Shown here: in pieces, positions 6,042-12,895 of the stretch
How positions within the stretch are numbered: position 1 is the first letter of the stretch
Layout of the letters: every line of letters starts with the position of its first letter
Notes under the pieces: generated by a model
Databases searched by the model: none
The model's input: the letters and a program-made list of their open reading frames with translations, nothing else
Told to the model about the DNA's origin: nothing
NCBI GenBank assembly: GCA_018398765.1
Contig: JAHBMJ010002060.1
Span: forward strand, 1-13,047
Reading direction: 5' to 3'
Source of the DNA: Chromera velia
Taxonomy: Eukaryota > Sar > Chromeraceae
Length of the DNA: 13,047 bases
Program-made: the position numbers and the translations under genes

Positions 6042-7059
6042 TGATGCTGCTCTGACTCTGCTTCAGGAACAGGAGGCAGCAGCCTTTGTCCCCCTCTTTG
6101 GTCCCAACCCAATGACTGAATCCCCCCCCAACACCCTGACGTCCCCTTCCCCTTTGCCCCCTGCTGACTTGCCTGCTGTCTATGCAACGGACCCGTCTCT
6201 GTCCTCGCAGCCCACTCAGCAGCCGATCCCCGAGTCTGCCCCACCGGCAACTCCCCCTCTTGCCTCTCCTTTCCCCGTCACGCCTGCCCCGCTGCAGCCA
6301 GGTATAATAGTCATTGGTCGTTCCCCCGAGCATTCACTCCTGTGGGTAGGAGAAATCCTTGGTGTCTTGCCGAGTGATGGAGCAGCAGAGGGTGATGTCC
6401 GGTATGAGGTCCATGCGTGGGGTTCCCACCAGCGATGTGCTCTGTCCCGCAGGCAGTGGGCACCGGGCTACTATTCTTTGGGAGGGGCGTATGTCTCGTA
6501 CGATAAGCGCGCTTCCAAACGTGCAGCAGAGATAGTTGAACTGTCGCACGGTCAGATCGCGGCAGCAGGCTTCAAGATGGAGCGTTCGCGGGGCAATCGC
6601 GGGTCTCATCTTCCCCCTTCTCTCTGCTCTCATTTTGCCTCTGGCTCGGATGGGTGTCATTTCTATGAGTATCCAGGTGCTCGTTTATCTGACCCTTCTG
6701 TCGCTTCTACTGTTGCTTTTCTTGCTTCTATTGATCTGTCGGTGCATGCTGCAACCACGCAACAACCAGTGAGTTTGAAACATCTGTGTCCTGCTTCCCG
6801 TCAGCTTGTCTGTTTCGCAGACCAGAAGGAGGATCAAGGATGGATCGATCGGGAGGTCTACATCAAGACTCCGATCTCTGAGGTCCCGAGGAACGTTCCT
6901 CGCGTCCCTCTCCTCCGTATGCGCACCGAGAAGCTTCAGGACGACGGCACGTGCAAGTTCAAGACGCGCACCGTCATCAACGGCAAGCAGGTCCCTCGGA
7001 AGGGTTTGAGCGTCGCCACCCGACTCTGCCCCCCCGAAGCTGTGCGCATTGTCCTGTAG
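5863..7059 (+). CDS. pol: Pol linker domain and N-terminal part of reverse transcriptase, ends at UAG
   Basis: This frame is open from 5863; the first ATG is at 5869, but it is probably reached by a frame change from the integrase frame rather than started there. A serine-, proline- and threonine-rich linker precedes a compact segment (about 6301-6590) with LLWVGEILGVLP, VRYEVHAWGSH and RRQWAPGYY, which looks like a small beta-barrel of the SH3/chromo type. The RVT_2 reverse transcriptase begins near 6835 (WIDREVYIKTPI), with KFKTRTVINGKQ as the fingers-region motif. The frame ends with a UAG at 7057-7059 after VRIVL, inside the conserved helix before the first catalytic Asp. The downstream frame is identical, so only this codon splits the enzyme. 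Confidence 0.72.
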   Translation, partial: LPMSPSAPNGPPHCLTSSVQPSALSHLASYAHKLCQPNPQGATLAERAGWKDSASLPSSADAALTLLQEQEAAAFVPLFGPNPMTESPPNTLTSPSPLPPADLPAVYATDPSLSSQPTQQPIPESAPPATPPLASPFPVTPAPLQPGIIVIGRSPEHSLLWVGEILGVLPSDGAAEGDVRYEVHAWGSHQRCALSRRQWAPGYYSLGGAYVSYDKRASKRAAEIVELSHGQIAAAGFKMERSRGNRGSHLPPSLCSHFASGSDGCHFYEYPGARLSDPSVASTVAFLASIDLSVHAATTQQPVSLKHLCPASRQLVCFADQKEDQGWIDREVYIKTPISEVPRNVPRVPLLRMRTEKLQDDGTCKFKTRTVINGKQVPRKGLSVATRLCPPEAVRIVL

Positions 7060-8472
7060 ATTGCGTTGGACACTTGCAAGCGTCGAGACGTCGACCTTTC
7101 CCTTCAGAAGGCCGATGTCGTGCAGGCGTACCTACAAGCCCCGTTGCCTCCTGATCGCCCCCCCCTCGCTGCCATCCCCCCTTCCGACCACCCAGACCAT
7201 GGGCAGTTTCTCTGGGTCCTCCGTAAGGCCGTCTACGGCTTGCCCGACACAGGCAAGGTCTTCAAGGATTTTCTTACCTCCGTCCTCCGCTCCCTTGGAT
7301 GGGAGCCAACGCTCTTTCCGGGTGTGTGGGTGTTGCGTAGTGCCGATAGTGAGCTTCGTGCTCTTATGGCCACCTACTGTGACGATCTGCTCATTCTGGG
7401 CATCGGAGAGGATGCGGCAGCTACCATTGACCCCCTCAAGGACATCATGACGTGCGGCGATTACACCAATCTCTCGGAGGATCGTTTTGTTGGTGTACAG
7501 TTCGATGTCTCCACCACCGGCGTGTTCTACCACCAACATGACTACGTCGCTTCCCTTGTCCTCCCTCCTGATATGGCCGGCTCTGACCGACGTGCAGACA
7601 AGCCTCTCCCTGTCGGGTCTACGCATGAGGACGACACCTCTCCTCTGCTGTCTGCCGCAGGTGTGAAGGTCTTCCGAACCCTGCTTGGGCAGGTAGGCTA
7701 TGTGGCGAGCTGCACACGGCCAGATGTCGCTCTCATGCACTCGTACCTGTCATGTTTTCTGGCGTCTCCGACCGAGAGGGCTCTTTGTCTTCTCCTCCAA
7801 ACGGTGCGCTACCTCCGTTCGCACCCATCTCTTGGGATCCACGTCCGTCCTTCCTCCGACCCGACCAAGCTGACTGCCATCGAGCATAGGGACTCATCGT
7901 TTGGCAACGCCGCCTCCACACATCCTCAGACGGGCTGGGTTGTTTTTATTAACAACTCACCTCTCATTTGGAAAAGCAGGAGGCAGTCCCGTGTAGCAAG
8001 ATCAACTACAAGAGCAGAGGTGCTCGCCCTGGAGGAAGGCATCGATGCCGCGCTGTATTTTACGAACTGCACCGCCCCCTTCTACTCCAACATCCGTGTC
8101 GGAATTGGCTGTGATGCAGCGAACGTTTTGTCTCTGCTGTTGTCTGGCGCCTCTTCTTCTGCCGAGCGTGCCCCCCTCCCCATTATCCAGGAGATGCAGG
8201 ACAAGGCTTGTGTCGTTCCCCTCCAAGCCGCCACTGACTTGGTCGAGCAACATAGGATTGGCATCTTCAAGTTCCCCACCGATTCCAACCTCTCTGACCT
8301 CCTCACGAAGGCGCTCGACCTTGGCGCTCTGACTCGTCTCATGAGTCCCTCTCCCTCTCTTTCTCCGGTGTTTGGGAGCGAGATTGTGTCTTCTCTTCCT
8401 CCTCTTGTTCTGCGTGACCGCCCGACGATGGAGAAGGAAAGAAGGGGGGATGGGGAGGAGCTGACCGCATGA
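7060..8472 (+). CDS. pol: Copia-type reverse transcriptase (palm, thumb) and RNase H
   Basis: The frame continues directly after the UAG at 7057 to a TGA at 8470. The first RT aspartate is in KADVVQAYLQAPL (Asp 7114-7116). The family block KAVYGLPDTGKVF follows, and then the catalytic box YCDD (7375-7386), where most copia elements have YVDD. RNase H shows RDSSFGNA (Asp at 7891), TTRAEVLALEEG (Glu at 8017) and GCDAANV (Asp at 8113), followed by NLSDLLTKAL near the end, matching the usual ADxLTK tail. RT copies the element RNA into DNA in the particle and RNase H removes the RNA. No initiation codon lies at its start, so expression depends on crossing the UAG. Everything catalytic in this part looks intact. 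Confidence 0.85.
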   Translation: MALDTCKRRDVDLSLQKADVVQAYLQAPLPPDRPPLAAIPPSDHPDHGQFLWVLRKAVYGLPDTGKVFKDFLTSVLRSLGWEPTLFPGVWVLRSADSELRALMATYCDDLLILGIGEDAAATIDPLKDIMTCGDYTNLSEDRFVGVQFDVSTTGVFYHQHDYVASLVLPPDMAGSDRRADKPLPVGSTHEDDTSPLLSAAGVKVFRTLLGQVGYVASCTRPDVALMHSYLSCFLASPTERALCLLLQTVRYLRSHPSLGIHVRPSSDPTKLTAIEHRDSSFGNAASTHPQTGWVVFINNSPLIWKSRRQSRVARSTTRAEVLALEEGIDAALYFTNCTAPFYSNIRVGIGCDAANVLSLLLSGASSSAERAPLPIIQEMQDKACVVPLQAATDLVEQHRIGIFKFPTDSNLSDLLTKALDLGALTRLMSPSPSLSPVFGSEIVSSLPPLVLRDRPTMEKERRGDGEELTA

Positions 8473-8513
8473 GAGCGTTTTGTTTGTTTCCCGGTTTTGT
8501 CAGCTACCGCTGT

Positions 8514-8525
8514 AGAAAGAAGAAG
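8514..8525 (+). promoter_or_regulatory. Polypurine tract (PPT) for plus-strand priming
   Basis: AGAAAGAAGAAG lies four bases (CCAC) before the point where the 3' LTR begins to match the 5' LTR. This is where an RNase H-resistant primer for plus-strand DNA is expected. The four-base gap is unusual, since the tract normally touches the LTR, and may mean that the LTR start is misjudged by a few bases. A near copy stands at 1-12. Confidence 0.65.
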
Positions 8526-8529
8526 CCAC

Positions 8530-9111
8530 GTAATGTTTCAGAAGCATGCTGCTCCTGTTTTTTTGCTTGTCGATGCGCACTTCTTTTCTCTCTTTCTATT
8601 TGATAAGGGGCGCATGCCGAGCGAATTGATTTTTAAGCGCGTAAGTCCCCATCCGGATCCTTAAATACTGCGCGCGCCATCATTGTTTCGGCTCGCTTCA
8701 CGCATGATATTCATCTTTCCATGCGCTTCTCTCTCTTTGACTGATCCCGGCTTACCTCTCCTGTCAGAGATTGCACGTTGAGTGACGCACGCTGAGTCCC
8801 GATTGTTTATGCAAGTGATTGCCATCCCTGGAACTCTTTCACTTCTTGTTTGGGGCTTTCCGGGGTTCTCGCACGCAGGGACTCCGTTAAGCGTCTCCTC
8901 TCGTATGCATTTTGACTCACAAAATTTCTCATTGTTTCGTCTTGATCGATTGCTAGAATTGAACGTTTTTTCCTCTGGGAGTGGCTCTCTGCTTGCCACT
9001 CAGTAACGACTTTCTCTGGAATAAGGACCTACGGATCGATTTCATCATGAGTCTTTATTTCTGTCTTCGTGTATAGCTAGATATTTGTTCTTATAGTCTA
9101 GCAAACATCTC
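8530..9111 (+). repeat. 3' LTR
   Basis: This 582-bp copy aligns with 1791-2374 along its whole length, with about 22 substitutions and two 1-base deletions counted by eye. Many changes are transitions that destroy CpG, for example CG to TA at two places. The TATA-like TTAAATAC is kept at 8661-8668; the splice-donor-like GTAAGT is lost (ATGAGT). AATAAG at 9020-9025 is a weak candidate for the polyadenylation signal of the element transcript. Confidence 0.9.
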
Positions 9112-9260
9112 ACAAGTTTACTGGAGTGTTAGGGGGGTTCCTTTTATCCAGCCACTTGGTACATGAAGAAACTTCAGAAGAAAGTTTATGCATGAAGTGA
9201 TCAACACATTGAATACAAGAATCATGTACACAAAGTTTTTAGTTGCTACGTTCAACAGAC

Positions 9261-9316
9261 ATTTAAAGTTAAAGTTAATCACTTTTAAAGTTTTAAAGTT
9301 AAAGTTTAAAGTTAAT
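9261..9316. repeat. TTAAAG-rich imperfect tandem repeat
   Basis: The block is built from overlapping TTTAAAG, TTAAAG and AAAGTTAA words in irregular succession. It is non-coding and lies about 150 bp outside the 3' LTR. Confidence 0.6.
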
Positions 9317-9404
9317 TTTCCTGGCAAACTATATCTATACAGTAGACTATACTCCCCATATTTAAAAAAATAAATAAATAAATTTCGGTCTAACCCTGAA
9401 TCAG

Positions 9405-9501
9405 TTTTTTTATTTTTTTATTTTTCTCCGTCAGCTGGGCTTTGAGCTTTAAACATGAAGTGCCTGCTTCAAAGTTCAAAAAAATAAATAAAAAAATAAA
9501 A
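9405..9501. repeat. T-rich / A-rich inverted repeat
   Basis: A T-run with single A interruptions (9405-9425) is matched by its reverse complement at 9485-9501 over 17 bases. Between them lies a mixed-sequence loop of about 60 bases. A further direct copy of the T tract lies at about 9525-9541. Low complexity makes chance pairing easy. Confidence 0.4.
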
Positions 9502-10119
9502 AGTAAACGTCATTTTTGGCAATTAACTTTTTTATTTTTTTATGTATGGGGAGCCTAGAACTATATTATTAAAAAAACTTTAGTGCCTAACCCTAGCAAA
9601 AAATAATTATGAACTCACTTAAAAAAAAAATGTAAAAAGAAAATATTGATTGACTGTCTGACATTATTAATTAATGACTCATTGCTAAGACTCAATGTTC
9701 ATATATTCTGTCCAGAATTCTGTTTATAATCCTAGGTATGATCTTATCTAAAAATATTTTCAAACATATATTTTATAAGCCCTTATAGTTAAGTAAGCCT
9801 CTAGGTAAGCCTAAGTCACTGGCAATATAAGTCAAAATAAGTCAAAGCCTTCTAGTACACGTCATATGACGACTGATATCGTACTTGAGCACGCCATTAG
9901 CAGGAGGCGGCGGGGTTTACCAGACCTCAGGTACACAGGCCTTTAATAAACTTTTATAATAATTTAAAGCTTTAATTCAGGTTTGAAATTTATATTTTGA
10001 AATATAAAAACAATGAAAAAACGATAAGCTTTCTAGCAGATCCAAAACCTCTCTAATTATTTGGCTTTTTAAGCCTTCAAGTTCACCTGTGGTTGTTCTA
10101 ATGTGAGATTGACTAATAC

Positions 10120-10138
10120 TAGTAGTATTATACTACTA
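10120..10138. repeat. Perfect 8-bp stem with 3-base loop in the presumed 3' UTR
   Basis: TAGTAGTA, TTA, TACTACTA forms an exact palindrome whose nearest base is 28 bases downstream of the minus-strand dehydrogenase stop codon (10167-10169). In the transcript it could fold into a short AU-rich hairpin. Function is unknown. Confidence 0.5.
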
Positions 10139-10166
10139 AATACTGCTATGACAAGACTGCAATCTA

Positions 10167-10349
10167 TCACTTTTTTGTGATTGGTCCGAGGTCCATGTTG
10201 TTCATCCTCTCGAGAGCCAGGATCAACGCGTGGTTCCCTGCGTCTCCGTGGCCGATGGCCTGCATGGACACGTAGAGCTCCTTTGCGAGAGCAAGACCAG
10301 GGAGGGACAGCTTCATCCTGTCGGCCTCCTCGAGAGCGATCTTCAGATC
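10167..10349 (-). CDS. Dehydrogenase last exon E and stop
   Basis: The exon is 183 bases including TGA (10167-10169). The acceptor has a long C-rich tract ending CTCGCAG. It codes [36 protein letters not shown] and a last helix, closing with a short polar tail ending KK. The tail does not look like a peroxisomal SKL signal. Confidence 0.92.
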   Translation of the reverse strand, partial: DLKIALEEADRMKLSLPGLALAKELYVSMQAIGHGDAGNHALILALERMNNMDLGPITKK

Positions 10350-10785
10350 CTGCGAGACGGGGGGGAGGGGGTGGAACTAGGGATGCAGATACCTAGCTAG
10401 CACATTCCTGACTTGTACATCATCGCTCATTTTTCAGACTCCAGTCTGCCTGCCAAGGCACGCTGCAGGATCCTCCCCCAAGAGTGATCTTCAAGCCTTC
10501 AAGGGTCACGGGGAGCGGGGGGAAAGGCCAGCAGTACTGGCAATGTGCAGCTTGCCTTGTGCTCGATCCCCGAGCCTCAACAAGCCTCGCACGCATGAAA
10601 GAAATGGGCAGGCACAAGAAAAGAAGCTTCCCTCTGGACCCATTGTTGAACGCCTTCGTTGGAGACTCGAGGAGACATTGACAGTCACACTGTAGACAGA
10701 CAGACAGACAGGCAGACAGGCAGACAGGTAGACAGACAGACAGACAGACAGACTATATGTTTCTTCTTCTTCTCCCTCCTTTTCT

Positions 10786-10819
<34 letters not shown>

Positions 10820-11772
10820 AGATGGTTTCTTTCCCTCCTTTTCTTCATGAACCCAACAGACAAAAAGAAAGAAAGACAGACAGACAGCGAAACTTAAAGA
10901 CGAAAACACAGACAGCTGTAAAAATCAGACGGTTCAGACTCACGTTGTCTCTCCCCCAACAAAAAGGCAAGCAAACAAAAGAAGAAAAGGCCGGGGGGGG
11001 GGAGGAAGGAAGAATTGCGAAGAACAACAAACTTTCACGAAATGGTCGATGAAGAATCCTGGTTTCATGTCTCTCTTCAGCATACGGGGCCCATAATTTT
11101 CCAGGGACCTGCATGTATGTGCATTGTGGAATCACGTTGAACAAAATGGCCCTTGAAGTCGAATTACAATGAACAAATAAGTTCCTGAATGAAGCCTCAT
11201 CCCTTTTGAACCATTTTGAAGCATGGAATGCAGTCAAAGAATCACAGATACTCAAAACAGAGACACGAGTGTGCATAAACATGCAAGCAGCCAAACAGAG
11301 TGCCCCGGAGGCATTTCAAAAAGAAATCGACCATGCAGATCATATATCCCTCTCTCTTTCTTCCACCCACCCACACCCACACACACACACACGCCCACGC
11401 ATGCAACCAAATACGTACCAACTGCCAGCCGCTCCTGATCGGACGGCCGCGATCACCTCCTCGAGGTTCAGTCCGACCTTGTGGGCGTAGAGAAGACCTG
11501 CATGTAAACATGCGAGAAGTCTTCTTCTACTTCAGGCTGATTTGACACGATAAAGAGGCAGCGAGCAAAGGATAAAACAAAACGGAAGCAGCGCATGGCT
11601 CCAGAGTGAAGGAGATAGAAGGGCTACCAAGAATGGATAGCAGGAAACACAAAAACAAAAGACAGATCGTTGTGTGAAGTTGAAGGGTAGACGTCAATAT
11701 GTTGCAAATCAAGGCAAGTCGGTACGACGCACACACACGTAAAAACACACGCACACACACACACACACAGAC

Positions 11773-11812
<40 letters not shown>

Positions 11813-12326
11813 AGGTAGGGGGAGAGACAGACAAGACAGGGAGAGAGTTTGCAAAGAAACCGAAAGAACTTGAACTGGGAGTATCTGGACATCGGTGGTC
11901 TCTGTGTACATGGAGGCAGGGCAGCAGTGCCAGCAGGCAGGGACGAGGAATCCAAGAACCAAAGAGAAGAAAAGACTGAAAAGCATGACTGCGGGCATGC
12001 ATACACGAACAAACACGCATCCGAAACGACGGACGGACGGACAGGCGGACGAAGAAAAGAGCAAGGGAAAGAAGAAGAGACGACACAAAAAAACACCGGC
12101 GAGAACCGTATCCTGCACGCATTCAATCTTCCATCTATCCATCCATCCACCCAGCCCGACGTACCCTCACAGACCCCGATGATTCCCGTCGCAATCAAAA
12201 TTTGGTTTGTCATCTTGGTGTGCTGTCCTGTAACCAGGGGGGCAGGGGGGAGGGAACAGAAGAGGGGGATGAAGGGAAGAAAAGGAGGGTAGAGGAGTGA
12301 GAAGAGAGAGAGAAATAAGGAAGGGA

Positions 12327-12380
<54 letters not shown>

Positions 12381-12391
12381 CAGAGACAGAC

Positions 12392-12430
<39 letters not shown>

Positions 12431-12895
12431 AGAAAGGACAGAAAGAAAGAAGGAAGAAAGAAAGAAAGCAAGAAAGCAAGCAAGAAAGAAAGAAAGTAAG
12501 TAAGGAAGCACGAAAAAAAGAGGTGGAAGAATGAAAAATCTGGTAAAGAAGGAGGAAGAAGGCAGGAGGGAGAGCGAATGAATATGTGAATGAATGAATG
12601 AATGAATGAATGAATGAATGAATGAATGCACGCATGAACGGACGAAATGAAAAAAAAAAAAAAAGGAAAAACGATCTCCAATGCAAGAAAGAATCAGCCC
12701 ACGATCAAATCAGTGAATGAATACGCCCTACTGCTGCTACACCTACTCACTGACTGACTGACTGACCTCTCCCTGCCCCCCCCATCAACCGGATGTTCTT
12801 CCCCATGCACTCGAACAACGGTTTCACAGCATCGAACGCCGACTGTTCCCCCCCCACCATGATGGACAACCGGGCCTCCCGTGCGCCCACATCTC
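10167..12895 (-). CDS. Beta-hydroxyacid dehydrogenase (3-hydroxyisobutyrate dehydrogenase family, YkwC-like), 3' five exons
   Basis: Five exons (12895-12767, 12227-12165, 11497-11419, 11108-11033, 10349-10167) join in phase through GT-AG introns to code about the last 176 residues of a protein usually near 300. Members oxidise a beta-hydroxyacid with NAD or NADP; the Rossmann coenzyme domain is N-terminal and lies beyond the right edge. What remains is the end of that domain ([13 protein letters not shown]), the hinge [14 protein letters not shown] with catalytic Lys (12214-12216) and the partnering Asn three residues on (KxxN), and the all-helical domain: [54 protein letters not shown] and SGAAGSW-SL recall bacterial YkwC more than mitochondrial HIBADH. 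Substrate cannot be told. Identity of the family is very likely; the specific enzyme is not certain. Confidence 0.92.
10350..11032 (-). repeat. Intron 4 with compound CAGA repeat
   Basis: This is a 683-base intron. CAGA/CAGG units run at about 10694-10753, 10788-10820 and 10873-10887. They are separated by two related spacers that both contain TTTCTT...CCCTCCTTTTCT, so an array unit has been duplicated. The section 10400-10690 is unique and GC-rich but matches no part of the dehydrogenase; a separate or alternative exon cannot be excluded. Confidence 0.82.
11033..11108 (-). CDS. Dehydrogenase exon D
   Basis: The exon is 76 bases, between acceptor CATGCAG and donor AAA|GTTTGT. It codes [19 protein letters not shown] and IDHFVK, the conserved stretch ahead of KDL in the C-terminal helical domain. 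It ends on a whole codon, so exon E starts in phase 0. Confidence 0.92.
11109..11418 (-). repeat. Intron 3 with CCCACA/CA repeat
   Basis: This 310-base intron has a CCCACACA-type repeat at about 11364-11402 near its 5' (sense) end. The rest is unique sequence with no gene-like content. Confidence 0.8.
11419..11497 (-). CDS. Dehydrogenase exon C
   Basis: The exon is 79 bases, between acceptor CATGCAG and donor G|GTACGT. It codes [18 protein letters not shown] then RSGAAGS. The last two bases (TG) join the next exon to make Trp, giving the family motif GAAGSW. The first two bases (GT) complete Gly after exon B. Confidence 0.92.
11498..12164 (-). repeat. Intron 2 with CA, GA, GGAC and ATCC microsatellites
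   Basis: This is a 667-base intron. On the plus strand it contains a (CA)n tract passing through CAGA into (GA)n at about 11730-11815, a GGAC repeat at about 12023-12050 and an ATCC repeat at about 12130-12150. The remaining sequence is unique and purine-rich. Long minus-strand reading frames across it are made of Leu/Ser and Val/Cys runs from the repeats and are not genes. Confidence 0.85.
12165..12227 (-). CDS. Dehydrogenase exon B (catalytic lysine)
   Basis: The exon is 63 bases, between acceptor GGTTACAG and donor G|GTACGT. It codes [20 protein letters not shown], with catalytic Lys (12214-12216) and Asn (12205-12207) in the family KxxN motif, at the start of the long helix joining the two domains. 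The split codon with exon A gives Gly, completing GRGQHTKM. Confidence 0.92.
12228..12766 (-). repeat. Intron 1 with GA, GACAGA, GAAA, AATG and TGAC microsatellites
   Basis: This 539-base intron is almost wholly low complexity. On the plus strand: GA runs at about 12331-12362 and 12400-12428, GACAGA units between, GAAA/GCAA-type repeats at about 12430-12510, AATG repeats at about 12579-12628, an A13-like run near 12650, and TGAC repeats at 12750-12766 touching the donor. In the sense strand these are pyrimidine-rich. Confidence 0.85.
12767..12895 (-). CDS. Dehydrogenase exon A (end of coenzyme domain)
   Basis: The exon is 129 bases. The acceptor CTGCAG ends at 12896 and the donor is G|GTCAGT. 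It codes the [16 protein letters not shown] loop, a helix ([15 protein letters not shown]) and the start of the hinge (LMGGAGR). The exon starts in phase 1: its first two bases complete a Gly codon begun in an unseen upstream exon. The donor flows straight into a TGAC microsatellite. Confidence 0.9.

Larger units (their letters stand above)
1791..9111 (+). mobile_element. Ty1/copia-type LTR retrotransposon, nearly complete
   Basis: Two directly repeated LTRs (1791-2374 and 8530-9111) enclose a primer binding site, gag with zinc-finger motifs, a retropepsin-like region, integrase, RVT_2-type reverse transcriptase, RNase H and a polypurine tract. Integrase precedes reverse transcriptase, the order that defines Ty1/copia elements and separates them from gypsy. 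The pol frame is interrupted by UAG at 5493, 5808 and 7057 and by a frame change between about 5863 and 6041, so this copy is probably not autonomous. No 5-bp target duplication is visible: the left flank reads GTTCC and the right flank ACAAG. The two LTRs are about 96 percent identical by eye. Confidence 0.93.
9112..10166. other. AT-rich intergenic DNA downstream of the dehydrogenase gene
   Basis: There is no credible gene here. It holds a TTAAAG-rich block (about 9261-9316), several T7-A-T7 tracts with an inverted partner (9405-9425 against 9485-9501), short direct repeats such as ATAAGTCAAA, and an 8-bp palindrome at 10120-10138. A slightly GC-richer patch at about 9860-9945 matches no RNA gene that I recognise. 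The part nearest 10166 must include the 3' UTR of the minus-strand gene. A canonical AATAAA on that strand was not seen close to the stop. Confidence 0.7.

Noticed and set aside
9390-9594. CTAACCCT words (9390-9397 and 9587-9594) resembling telomere repeat
   Set aside because: Only two isolated copies, not tandem, so no interstitial telomere array is supported.
10420-10690. Extra dehydrogenase exon or separate gene in intron 4
   Set aside because: None of the frames fits the protein between VK and DL, and exons D and E already join perfectly in phase.
10694-10890. Regularly repeated short units looking like a CRISPR array
   Set aside because: The unit is 4 bp with no unique spacers, in a eukaryotic intron.
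11527-12681. 384-codon minus-strand reading frame rich in Leu, Ser, His and Phe runs
   Set aside because: It is built from translated microsatellites in introns 1 and 2 and reads across exon B in a frame that breaks the dehydrogenase. Similar repeat-made frames at 12167-12686 and 11624-12142 were rejected too.
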